From Aptenodytes patagonicus (lineage: Eukaryota > Chordata > Aves > Sphenisciformes > Spheniscidae): a DNA stretch of 64,000 nt. Below the pieces are notes generated by a model. That model worked only from the letters and a program-made list of their open reading frames with translations, was not told where the DNA came from and searched no databases. Position 1 is the first letter of the stretch; each line of letters opens with the position of its first letter. This document shows, one piece after another, positions 38,701 through 50,800 of the stretch. The DNA is taken from contig NC_134950.1 in NCBI RefSeq assembly GCF_965638725.1, positions 168,544,853-168,608,852 of the forward strand. Reading direction: 5' to 3'. The position numbers and the translations under genes are program-made.

Positions 38701-41700
38701 TCAGGAGGGTAAGTGATGTATGAGTAGTAAAATCATCCTGGAATTGGTCCTAATTTGGTTTAATAAAAGATGTTGAAGGTATTGATAGCCAGGAAGGTTA
38801 AAACCTTATCACCAGCTGTATTGTAGAAGGGCGCTGTGGTGACTGCTGGAAGACATACGCCGTAGGAAGGATTATAATATGCATGTCTTTTTTCCTATGT
38901 TTTCTATGTTTCTTGTTCCTTTATCTCCTCCTGGTTGCTCTTGGGGAAGTGGTACTGACCTTGACAGACCTGTGCTCTGACCCAGTTTGCTTTTTCTAAC
39001 AGTTGCTGGGACAGAAGATCGGAAGATCCGTGTCCTAAAGCCATTTACTGTTCAGTGAGCTCAGGAAAGTTTCGAGAACTGAGTGCTCCAAATGCTGAAT
39101 GTGTCCAGTTTTGACTGCTTAGCTGGAGATGCTAAGGCTGCTATGCCAAAGCAAGGAGAGGACACCCAGTAAATGCCAAACACCCTCTTTCGTCCACACT
39201 GCTAGCTGCCACTGAGCTTCAGAGTGCCTGCTCTGAAAAGGAAAGGCCATGCCTGGGACACTGGCTGCTAGACTGCTCTGTAACATTAGCACTTTGCTGT
39301 TCAGCCCTTCCCTGAGTGCATGAAAAAAACAAAACAAAACAAAACGCTGAGTTTGCAATGAGAAGCTGGGCATGGGAAATGCATCCTCTCCAGACAGCCC
39401 TAGAGCTCCAGGTGAAGTGGCCGCTTATTGCAGCTGTGAGGGTTTTCAGCATGAATGGTGGGCGAGCCTGGTGTCAGTCACTCCAGCCCTTGCTTTACTG
39501 ATGGTGCAGTAATGCTGGACTAACACTGGATTTCTAGACATCCTCAGAGCTTTCAGTGCCCCTAAAAGTTAAAAGGAGCTGCCCATGTTGCTAATCAAAA
39601 CTATTGTTCCTCAAACCAGACCACTGCAGTATTTCTGAGAACTGGAGAACATCCATCTTTCTTTATCCAGCTCCCTGGTTATAAATAATATCCAATAGCC
39701 AGCCTTGCGGGAGGCTGGTGGGGTCCTGTTTCCAAAGGTTTGGTGTATGTGACCCGTGTATGCAGCTCCCAGGCAGCGGGAGAGGTCGAAGGGATGACTG
39801 AGAACGTGAAGGGCAGGGAAGAAACCACAGGGACTTCACTGTGATTTTGATTAAGCTCTTATTTTGTCACAGCCTCCTGTGACACTGAACTGCCCGCTTA
39901 TGTGCCTGTGGATTCCCCAGGGTGTTGCTCAAACTGCCAGTCTCCATTGCTCTGGATTTGGGAACCCCTTGTGCTCTACACCCCACCCAAAGCCTTACAA
40001 CTTTCTGGGGCCATCTGAGCAGGTCTGAGCTCAGTCCAAATCTTCTTCAATGTTGTGGCAGGTGGACTTGGTTGGTGGTAACATCTAGGTTGGATTCGGG
40101 AGGAAAACAAGATTTTGGTGACACAGTTGGAGTGAACTGAAGCAACAGGAGATGCAGTGAAGAGCAGGCAGGACTGGATGGGAGCCCCTGTGGTTGCCCA
40201 GGGCAAGAATCAGAGCTGGATGGATGGAGGCTTTGTCAGGAGTTAGCATCTGGCCCAGGACAGAGAAGACAGGAATGAGCACAAGCAACTTGCAGGTTTT
40301 GCGGAGACATCTGCTCTGGGCTTTCTAGTCCCTTCTGAGCCTACAATTGAATTAGGGACCATTTCTTCTATGCGCAGCAGTCAAGAGGTGGCTACTCAGG
40401 AGATGACTTGGTGCTGGATGGGCAGCAATTCAGGACAGGATGAACAGGGTACCTGCACATTCTCCTGAAGCTAAGTACCTTTTTTTGAACAACAGCATTT
40501 CAAAGTTAATATATCTTGAAAACAACAACCTGTAAACATACTAGAGCACTTACTAGTCTTTCAGTCAACTTCCCGATAGGGATCCTGCCAGGTACCATCT
40601 CACATCTGCTCTTGGAGTACGCTGGGGAAGGATGGGGCTGTCTGGAGGGGAATCATTCAGTTTAGAGACGAGCCCAGGTCTGTGGGTTTTCTCTCATTTA
40701 ACTTTAGATATTTGCAGTGTAGGCCTCCACCCCTCAGCCAGTTGCCTAAGGCTCCCTGTTGAAGCAGTGTAGGGTAAGTTTCCTCTAACCTATTTTAGGC
40801 AGTTCCTTTAGTCTGAAGTGACTCATGTCCTAAAAGCGCCTGCTTCTGTCTTCAGGTGAGGAAGGATGATCAATGTGCAGTAGGCAGATGAAGGCCCAAT
40901 GGATCCCCAAATCATCTTTCTGAGTCCTGGGGGTCAAGCAGTTCTGGATTTGCACATCCTTTGTATTTCTGCTCTTCCTGTAATTGGCTGAGCGGAAGCT
41001 TTGGAGGTGAACTTTCTCCAGAAGGTTTGATCAGTTTAGCAGTTAAGATTCTGAACAATCTATAAGAAAAGGAACAGAATTTTCCTCAGCCAGGCTCTGG
41101 TCCTTAGACCTGACGGTAAAAGGAAATTAAAAGCAGTCAATGACCAGTAGTTCAGGGAAAACTACAGGTTACTTTGCTGCCCTCCAATTTCTACAGTCAT
41201 GTAGTGGAGTCCCCTTTTTTCCTTCCTTTGCTGCCCCTGTGTACTCTTGGGATAATCACTGTCACTCCTTGCTTATTTTTTCTTAACCATTAAGAGCGAT
41301 ATTATAACACTTTGCTATTTGCTCTGAATTGTCGATGTAAACACCACTGATCTCAGTGTTGCAGCATCCCTCTCTTTCTGCAATAGCCTGAATTAAAATC
41401 CTTCATCTGAGCTTCCTGGAAAGGAAATTCATACTTACCCACTACAGATGATAATTTAAAGTAAGGAGGTACATGTGCTTACCCAGCCATCAGAGCTGTC
41501 TCCTACTCAGTTGTGAGAATTTACTCAAGTGCTGCCTGTCCTTTAATCGCTGTGTGTCATTACTCCAGTGCCACGGCATCATTTCTTCCTTAAGACCCTA
41601 ATTCAGCTGCTTTCCAAGACAGGCGTATGCAAGCTTGTCACTAAGGAGTTAAGCAACACAGCTGCTCAGCTTCCCTTTCCTTCTGGTTCTCTGAGCTCTT

Positions 41701-42764
41701 TGCAAAACACTCTGCATATGTTTCCTTGATCTTCCAACCCCTCACACAGAAAGGGGACAATCAGAATAAATGAAGCCTCCGTGCCTCCAAGCTGCTGGAT
41801 TGATTTGGCCAAGTTGCCTTTGTTTAACAGGGCCTGCTTAGATGAGCTGGAAAAAACCATCTGCTTTCCTTGTCAAATGATAGGTCTGTTATTGGCATGA
41901 TTATATTTGGCAGAAGCATAAAATGGAGTGGTTTGAACAGCAAAGTGAGAGTCAGGGTACTTGGGTATTTGCCTGGACCTCTTTTATTTGGAAGTCTCTT
42001 AGGGACACATGCTGCTACCTGTGCTCTGAGAGTCCCTTACTGACGGCTGGTTGCAGAGCAGTGTATTTACAACATGAGTAGAGGTCATAGCAGAATATAG
42101 CTTGCCTCTGCTTAAAAAACATTGTTTTGGCAAGTCCTTCTTTATTGATCCTACAAAGGCCACACAGGGTGTTTGGTATGTTTTGAACTTGGTTTTATCT
42201 CTCAGTTTATGTCTGTATTACTGGTATCTAACATTTACTTCCCCCTGCTGTCATGACGTATTTGTAACATGGTTTTGGATTCTTAGACAAAGGTCCTTTA
42301 GAAGAGCAAATAATTATAATACTCCATAAATACTTTCTTTTTTATTTTTTTCTCAAGACCACCAGAGCTTTCACAGCTTTTAAGTTTGACAGTGTTATTG
42401 CTGGAAGTTATATTGTGTTACCCATCAGTATAGATAAAAATCCTGTGTCGGTGTCTTCCTTTGGTCCACTCTCTTTGCTCATTCTTGCACTTGTACACAG
42501 TATTTTTTTGGCTCACTCAGAGGGTTTTTAGGAATAAAACTGCATTTTCCTGAGGATGTTCAAAAGGAAGAAACTAAAAAGAAACTGAAAATCTAGTTTT
42601 AAGACAGAGCTGAGTGAAGTTATGGAAGAAATCAAAGCCAAGATTGTTGCGTAAGAAGTTTCTTCAGTCCTGCATTCCTACAAATAACGAGCATAAATGA
42701 AAGCCCCTGGACTGAAATTAATGGTGAGCTCTTCTGGCAACTAGCCAGAAGTAACTCCTTCAGG
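35716..42764 (+). other. Intron 1, repeat-poor segment
   Basis: This segment is non-coding, with short simple repeats only: G/T-rich runs near 36640-36695, a TG run near 37520 and (AAAAC)n near 39328-39345. No gene, exon or recognised mobile element was found. Part of 35716-36300 may be more decayed LINE sequence, but I cannot show it. Confidence 0.5.
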
Positions 42765-43670
42765 TTATGCTACTGAGGCTTGAAATAAGACCTGCCTGCT
42801 AAAATCTTTCATTTCCTTTGCTGTCCACATGAAAAAGGGTTGAGAAACTCCATCTCCACCTAGAGCAGTGACTGAAGTCATGTTATGGAAACTGTAGGAA
42901 GGCAACTGATGCTCTTGTCTTATACTGTTACTGCCTTCACAGAAGCTATGGGAAGGTAGTAATGGTATAAGAAATTTTCGTGTCGCTACTCCGTAGGCTT
43001 TGGGAGTTGAACAGAAATGGGTGAGGGATGTGATTTCATCATCTGTAGGCTTTTCAATTCTGCTCCTTCCTTGTTTGACTCCAAATCCTATTATCACTGT
43101 GGTCACCCTAGTCCCCATCTCTGCTGGAGTCTCCATATGGTGAGCTCCAGGTGAGCCCAGGAACACCCTGGGATCAGGAGAAAGGGCAGTACTGAGGCTC
43201 ACGTCACTTCTTGTGGGCCCATACTCCTGCTCACCAGCAGCTGTGGCTTCACTGTGAATCCTGCCTGCCTTTGAGGAGTTGCCATGTGAGCAAAGGAGTT
43301 GGCCCGTGGTTAGCCTGGCCCTGCTAATGGCAGACAGCGTAGATGAGACAAAACATTTCTGCAGCTCCTTCAGTCTGTGACAATCCTTTGAATTGTATTT
43401 AATTAAAGAGTGTACACAATGGCTTTCTTTGCAGTAGCAGACTGTGCGGTAATCCTCTAACAACTGTTGGGATCCAGCGGGAAGGAAAACTCTCATTAAT
43501 AAAGACTTTGGGGATAATTCCACATGAGAGTTGCTGCAGAATTCAGAGCTGCAGGAAATCACATCCAGAAAAAACATTCCCTTCATCTTTCTGCTCAGGG
43601 CTTCAGAGTGTGTGCAGGAAAAATGACCCCTGACAAACCCACCACAATTTTCACATGGTATCTTGGGCAT
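42765..43670 (-). other. Unexplained 301-codon ORF, no known domain
   Basis: This is the longest ORF in the window that is not a product of a repeat or low-complexity tract. The frame is open from about 43706 down to 42765 and the first ATG is at 43670. The predicted protein is rich in Ser, His and Cys. It starts with 'CENCGG', has no signal peptide or clear membrane segment, and has no motif I recognise. It lies antisense inside intron 1 of the receptor gene. No promoter, CpG island or polyadenylation signal is obvious. It may be chance, an old retrocopy or part of an antisense transcript. I do not assign a function. Confidence 0.2.
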
Positions 43671-44268
43671 GCCAGGAGGGCTTAGCGAAGGAGGGTTTAC
43701 GGAGTTTCAGCTTCACCCACAACGGATTTGCCCAGGAAACTGGATTACTGTTCACTAGCTGATGTTAATGTGAGCTAACCAAAGCTGGTCATGCTTTTCC
43801 TTTATCTACACTTTTTGGATGGGAAGTGTGAATTAGTGTAGCCCTCAGCCCCATGTCTGCGTGGCCAGTTGCCCACTGTAGTGAAAGATGCCAAAGCCCA
43901 AAATCTCTGCCTTTTCCACAGGAAAAAACAAACAAAGGAAACAAAACAGCACAGCAAAAAAACAGAGCTGGGGAATAAGTAAAGTGAGTTTGTACCAAGC
44001 TGTCTATAAAGTCTACTTCAAGCTTTTCTAGGAGGAATACACCAAGGAGGGAGAGTTATTTAGCCTCGCATCCTAGGGAAGATCCCCCTTGGCAGGCAAA
44101 ACTCGCAGCTCTTGAAAGGTCTTTTCAGCCATGAGCATTTTGTCAACTGGGAGATGAATTAAGGCAGCTGAACTTGTTGCCCTGCTCACCATCATGCCAG
44201 CTGAACTGATGACCTACCAACAAAAAAAGACACACTTGTCTGTTTCCTAATGATGCCCAAAACTGTGA

Positions 44269-44298
44269 TTTTTTTAATTTTTTTTTTTTTTTTTTTTG
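44269..44298. repeat. Poly-T tract
   Basis: About thirty bases of T with two A interruptions. Confidence 0.95.
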
Positions 44299-44764
44299 TT
44301 CCAGCTGCCTTTGTTAGCCTATAGCAATGACAGCTGCGATATGTGAGGGTTATTAGTGTTATCACTAGGGAGGTAGAAGGAGGGTGGTTGTGATTGTTTG
44401 GGTTATTTATTTACTTGTTTAGTTAATGTGGAAAATGAGCCATAAACTAGAGGGCCTCCAATGTGTGTCTGTTTGTTGACCTTGATGATTCAGTTAAAGG
44501 TCTTTAGACATTAAATTCACACATCACTGACCTTCTCCAGCTAAATAGTAGATATTTTAGATTGAACTGGTCCAACTACAGTCAGCGAAGTGGGATGAAA
44601 GCCTTCAGGGCTGATGCTCGCTAGCTCCCTGTGGACTAGAAGGAACGGTAAAAATCAGTTCAGACTAAACATACAGCTTTTACCCAGCTAAAATGAAGGA
44701 AGACACGTCCCACTGATAGACAAGGTGAGATACATCCCACTCTTTCTTTCTTTGTTTCTTTATA

Positions 44765-45652
44765 GAATCACAGAATTCCATAGAATCATTTAGGTTAGAA
44801 AGGACCTTTAAGATCATCAAGTCCAACCATTAACCCAGCACTGCCAAGTCCACCACTAAACCATGTCCCTAAGCACCACATCTACACGTCTTCTAAATAC
44901 CTCCAGGGATGGTGACTCCACCACTTCCCTGGGCAGCCTCTTCCAATGCTTGACAACCCTCTCGGTGAAGAAATTTTTTCCTCATGTCCAATCTAAACCT
45001 CCCCTGGCACAACTTGAGGCCATTTCCTCTCATCCTGTCGCTTGTTACTTGGGAGAAGAGACCGACCCCCACCTCGCTACAACCTCCTGTCAGGTGGTTG
45101 TAGAGAGCGATGAGGTCTCCCCTCAGCCTCCTTTTCTCCAGGCTAAACAACCCCAGTTCCCTCAGCCGCTCCTCATCAGACTTGTTCTCCAGACCCCTCA
45201 CCAGCCTCGTTGCCCTTCTCTGGACACGCTCCAGCACCTCAACGTCCTTCTTGTCGTGAGGGGCCCAAAACTGAACACAGTGTTCGAGGTGCGGCCTCAC
45301 CAGGGCCGAGGACAGGGGCACGATCGCTTCCCTACTCCTGCTGGCCACACTATTTCTGATACAGACCAGGATGCCATTGGCCTTCTTGGCCGCCTGGGCA
45401 CACTGCCGGCTCATGTTCAGCCGGCTCTCGACCAGCACCCCCAGGTCCTTTTCCGACAGGCAGCTTTCCAGCCACTCTTCCCCAAGCCTGTAGCGCTGCA
45501 TGGGGTTGTTGTGACCCAAGTGCAGGACCCGGCACTTGGCCTTGTTGAACCTCATACAGTTGGCCTGGGCCCATCGATCCAGCCCGTCCAGGTCCCTCTG
45601 CAGAGCCTTCCTACCCTCGAGCAGATCAACACTCCCGCCCAACTTGGTGTTG
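44765..45652 (-). mobile_element. CR1 LINE fragment, relatively young, ORF2 C-terminus
   Basis: This is the longest and best-preserved CR1 here (about 890 bp, - orientation). The tail (reverse-complement ATTCTATG units) is at the low-coordinate end. A frame open on the - strand from 45642 to 44893 reads the end of the reverse transcriptase: [55 protein letters not shown] and [20 protein letters not shown]. Near the end the expected VVKHW...LPREVV motif is lost: the frame turns into a shifted reading after 'FLHREG', so one frameshift separates it from the true C-terminus. It is 5'-truncated and cannot move itself. Confidence 0.96.
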
Positions 45653-47758
45653 TCTGTTTGTTACATCTATAATCAAGTTTACCTGAATCTATCGCGAACC
45701 CACTTTTCAGAATACTAATGGTGAATCAGCCTAATTTTTTTTTTTGAAAGGTGATAAAACATTTACTCTAAGGTAAATACCAGGCTGGTGAGGTAAATAT
45801 GCAATCAACCAATTTAGGCATGCATTTTTAGTGAAGGGAAGATGCGACAGTGAAGCACTTGCTAATGGGCTTGGTAGAAAACTTACTGCATAAAAAAAAA
45901 ATTAAAATATGTTGTAGAAGTACACAGCACTTTGCCAAGCCTGATCAAAGTTAGAGCTGTATGAATTAATTTATAAAGTGAAAACTTGAGTTATTTATAG
46001 ATGTGAGATGAGTTTGGCAATAGTTTAAGTCCAGAGAGTTAAAACTTTCCTTTGAAAAAGTCAGGATGTTTTGAAAACATTTCAATCTTTATTTTTACAG
46101 CAAATGTTCTGCAAATCTCTCACGCTTCCCCTCCCACTTTTTTAAGGTTAAAATAAAAAGTCAAGAAGGACTGTAAATCAAAACAAAATGAATCTATGGT
46201 ATTTTAGATGAACCAAGATAAAATTTCCTAAGATCTGTTTCCCTTTGGGAAAAAGAAACATTTGAGTACCAAGACAACTCCAAATAATTCCCCCCTTCTC
46301 ATGTTTGTTTTTTTATTTTTAATTTGACTATAAAACCACATAATTAATTGTTTATACACTACTAATCAAGGCCCATTCCCAACCTAAAGGAAATTACAGT
46401 CCGAACAAGACATGGGGTGAAACAGGGAAAAGAGCAGGTTGGGTTAATAAGAAATGGTGAGAATAAATTTAATGTGCTAAATTATTTTATAATTTTAATC
46501 CCAAGGGCAATTTACATCAAACAATTGTTCCTTCAAAGGATTTCTGGGCCTTCTGTCTCACAAACTTGTCTGGCAAATATATGGATAGAGAAATAGCTCA
46601 CACATTTTGAAACGAGACATGAAAAGATCTTTTTTTTTTTCCTTTCTCTGCCTATTTCTGATTAAAATATATGCTTTTTCCAAAATCCAGCAAGAGTGAA
46701 CACTGAATCGCTGACTTCTTACAGGCAAAGGCTCATCCCCTGCCCTCCAAATCTGTCCCTGAAGTTCACCCAACTCATGTTTTTTCCTGCATTGCATTTA
46801 ACAGTGACGGTATAAACTCAAGCCAAGACTTCTGCTTTCTTCACATCATTCCCCTTTGCCGTCTCTTTGCAGCTGAGTTTCTGAATAGGTTTCTCCCTGC
46901 TGAATGCCATTTCCAATCTCTTTGAAAGAGACGGGGTTTTGTGCAGCACCGTGCGTAATAGGACCTCAATTTCGGCTTGCAATTGCCATAGCAATGAAGC
47001 AAGGTGTTCCCTCCAAGTTGAGAGCGTGTTGGTGACAAGGGGACACTGTGTTATGTGACCCATTGTCCAGCTCCTGGTTCCTTTTTTGGAATGCAAATTG
47101 TCATTTGCACATTTTATGATTGAGGCAGTTCATGAATTACATGTTGTAAGGAGTCCACGATTAACCACCTGAACATTTATAGCCACTGTTGTATTACAAA
47201 CACAATATAATTAGGTCTGACTGAGGAGAAACCACTTGGGGGAAAAAGTCTTGTCATTAGGAATTTCCTGCTTCTTAGCTCCTTGATCTCCTAATCTGCA
47301 TCAGAGATTTCGTTCTTATTTGATTTGGTTTTTGTTTTGCTTTGAATTAGCATGAGCCAGGAGGCAGGCCATGTGAGAATGGAGGGAAGAAACCTTATAA
47401 GCACAGATCCCACTGCTCTTGGCATGAATATTAAAACTGCCATCTTCCTGCCCTAGATAGCTGTTGGTGTGAGGTTAGTCAGGCAGGGTTCCCAGAGCAT
47501 AAAGAAGCAGAATTCCTCCTGATCATCAGAAAAAAATAGTTTGTTTTTTTTTTAAGGAAGGCATGGAGGGAAAGGCTGTTTTTTTTCAGCAGGCTCTGGG
47601 TTACACTTCCTTCTCTCAAGCAAACATAAAATTATGCTGGGTATATATCCCCATTGTGCAGTGGCCCAGGGGAACTCAGGTGGCCATGAATCCCCGGGAA
47701 CGCATCTCTGAGGATAGATGAGTTTTGCTCACTCTCTTCTTCTCTGCCCTTTCTGCAG
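45653..47758 (+). other. Intron 1, last segment before exon 2
   Basis: This is AT-rich unique sequence ending in a strong acceptor. A pyrimidine-rich run from about 47727 leads to TTTCTGCAG, and exon 2 starts at 47759. A block at about 47090-47240 looks like a possible conserved non-coding element. Confidence 0.6.
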
Positions 47759-47855
47759 GCATCCAGCACACGTCCGGAGTGCATCATCATGCAGGAGATT
47801 GAAGAGGAGCGCAGCCAGTGCTTGGCAGAGCTTATTGGGGATAACCAGACTTCAG
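47759..47855 (+). CDS. VIPR1: Class B1 GPCR (VIPR1-like), coding exon 2: start of ectodomain
   Basis: This 97-bp exon (32 codons plus one base) lies between a strong acceptor (TTTCTGCAG) and a donor (G|GTATGG). Its phases, 0 in and 1 out, match the second exon of secretin-family receptor genes as I know them. After the signal peptide it encodes ASSTRPEC, an acidic helix (QEIEEERSQC) and an ending NQTS with a split Gly codon. Twelve residues separate the two cysteines, then twelve precede the Cys expected to start exon 3. This spacing equals that of mammalian VIPR1, whose equivalent stretch aligns without gaps (QxIE...QCLxE...NxTxG), including the sequon. The 'PEC' start is more like GHRHR and VIPR2, but those have different spacing or lack the sequon. 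In this family the region forms the N-terminal helix of the hormone-binding domain outside the cell. Class B1 identity is firm; the subtype is probable only. Confidence 0.75.
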
Positions 47856-50800
47856 GTATGGGGATGCTCTCTTCTCTCCCTGGCCTGCAAGCCAACATCA
47901 GCCAGCCTCACATCTGCCTTGCCCATGCCATTTCTCACCCGTTCTGCTGCTCGAGCAGGGCAGTCACTCCAGCTGATGTTGAGCTCTTACATTAGGAGGG
48001 AGAGAAATAGGTACTTCCAAAGTCTGATTCAATCAACCAAGAGTTTGAATAGCTCGCTGGGGATCACTTGCTGCCTCCCAGCCAGGTAAGCCTAGCTTAG
48101 GTGTCTCAGTGTGTTTAATCACAGTCAGTCTCCCATCTCTCTGAACTGGAAGTGCCTTAACCAGTTTTTCCCTGGGATCTGAAAGCCTGAAGTTCTCATA
48201 GGCCTTGGTTTGCTTCAAGAGAAGTTATGGCGACCTTCTCCTTCCATTGAATCCCATCCCCATGCCAAAATTCCTCCTGCCCCAGTGGCGAAGCAGAGGA
48301 AGGAAGGGTATGCTCCAAGGCTGCAAGGTATCTATGAAGTTGGGCCAGGCAGCTGAGATCTCCTTGTTCACGTGATATGGAGCACACAACACACCGGGCA
48401 GTCCTCCTGGAAGGCTCTCCGGTCCCCTTAACCCACGCCCTGCTTCAGTGATCAGGACAGGAGGGCCAGGTCAATGATGCCACCTTTGCTCTCCGGCCTT
48501 ACAAGGTTTCTCCATCCCGGCCTCAGGCAGCAGCCATGGAGCTGTGCCTCCCTCGAGGAGCAGGCCTGGCACACCACACGTTGGGCACATGGGGTTTCAG
48601 AGCAGGAGAGAGGCTGCGGGGTGTTGCTGTGAGCAGAGGAGCTGCAGACCAACCTGCGAGACAGGACACGGGTAGGTGATGTTGAAAGGGTCTATGCTAA
48701 CACAATTCCCCAGCGGGCAGCCTGCAGAGAGCTTGGGAGATTTTGATACAGCCACCCATGCTCAGTCTTAAATTGTAGAGATCAGTGTGGCAAAGAAAGC
48801 AAGCTTTTGGTCTTGGTGCTGTCCCACCCCATCACGTCCCATCCCATCCCACAGCAGTGCTGTCAAAGCCCCAAGTTGAGGCATCGAGTTGGACCTCTCC
48901 CCCTCCAAGTGCCTCTCTCAACTTACAGGTCCTGGTTTTGTGGGTAAAGGAGGTGTAGGGACCAGTGGCAGGCTGTCAGGCTCCGAAAACAAGGGATCGC
49001 ATTGCTGGGGGAAGGGGTGGGAAGATGCGTATCCTGCTTGATATTTGCATCCCACCTCCCAAAAGAGGAAAAAGTGGAAGAGGATGTCTTCTCATCCTCT
49101 CTCTCTTGGCATTGCTTGCAGTTAGGCTAGAGACAGAAGGACTGTTCTACCCAATGCTTATTAACGATAGAATAGCATCCTGGGGACAAGCTGATCCCTG
49201 GAGGAGCTTTGCTGGATGCAAGGATGGCTTTTGGCCCCGCTTTTATCTACTAAGATATGGTTTTCTTTGGTTCGGAAATTATTTCAAGTGTGCCTGTACA
49301 GTTAAATGGAGTCGTTTGAAGAAATGTTCTCCTGGAATCCAGTAAAGGGAAAAGTCAGGGTCATTAAAAACATTCGTCTGAAAGCCAACTAAATGCTTCA
49401 TTTCATTTTTATGGACATTTAAAGAAATTCAATTAAATACAGTACATTCAAAATAGAAGAATAAATACTTGAAGTGTTAATATTTTCTTTCTGCTTTTTC
49501 AAAATTATTTTCCTCATTGGAAAGTTTAATCCAAAACAGCTTTTTTTATCTCTCCAGTGAATTAAACCACTGAAAATATTTTTCCGGATTCTGATGTAAA
49601 AACACACTCAGTCATTTTGCAAACCCTTAATGCCCAAGCACTAGCAAGTATAGAAGAATCCTTTGGGGTTTGTTTTTCGTAATGGAATGCTGAAATATTG
49701 GACTGGGATAATTCTGCATTTCCACCAGTCACTACCCATAGTCATTAAATGGGACTGATTCAGAAATCGCAGTTGTGAGCACTATAACATGTTTTTTTGT
49801 CCGTGGAGACAGTACCTGCTACTCCTGAGTTAATGTCAGATGTCGTTTGTGTATGTCTGCATGTCCTGGGTAGAAGTGGTCATTGATGACATCAGCATGG
49901 AACAAGTGCGTGTAGGGACACAGAGTGTGTCCAACCAAATTTTACGAAGCAAACTGTGTGGAAGGCAGTTGGCATCCATTTGCCCCAAAACATCAGCAGG
50001 TATTTAAGAGCTCAATACCCGACTCTTCGCTAGGCACTCACGGCTGCCCTTGCCATCAACAGAAAGAAACCAGCACCTCTAAAGTGTTGTCTCTCAAATG
50101 GGTGACAATGGGTGAATCATCTTATGGAGAAGTCTGTTTTGAAAATGGTGTGGACAGGTAACTTCAAAGTGTCTAATTGGCATGTCCTTCCCCCTTGGAG
50201 TGTTCAAGGCACAGCATGTGAGCACATGTAGGTAGAAAAAGGTGTTTTTCTGGAGTGGAGCTCCATAACTCGATAAATGTAGCTGAGCACAGCTGCAAAA
50301 CAAAACTTTAAACTTTGACAGTTGGGGATGAGGGGGAAGTTTGGTGGGGAGAAATCTTAGGCAGGTGATGATATGAGATCATATGAAGGTGATGACTGTT
50401 TAGTCTGAGTGTTGCTGGAAAAAAAAAAATCCTAGTAAAACTCCCCGGAAAAATGTAATTTTAACACGGTTCAGTCCCTCAGAGAAAGAGAATGGAAAGC
50501 AATTGAGATTCCCTGCCATCCATAATGTAATACCTTGATTTATGGCCAGGTAGGTGTATTGCCTTCTGCGCGTTCCACATCCTTTTAGCAAAAAGAAAAT
50601 CACTCGAGGTTTAACAACCGATTTGTTATCCTTTCTAATTAAATGAGTGGAAACAAGGAAACACACCATCTCGGTACAGTCTGGAAATAAAGCTTTGTTT
50701 AGAAGCCATTATCAATTGTATTGATCAGAGAGGCTTAATCACAGATGTAATTTGATGTGTCAGATAGATTAGTCACTTATTAAGAACACCTGATGGTAGT

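Noticed and set aside
44269..44320. Strong acceptor-like poly-T followed by TTCCAG
   Set aside because: No open exon-like segment, matching donor or protein similarity follows; it is a simple T-run.
49700..49745. Candidate exon 3 of the receptor (Trp-Asp-Asn read at 49706)
   Set aside because: The following residues lack the Cys-Trp expected after W-D-N, and there is no preceding acceptor with a Cys codon or following consensus donor.
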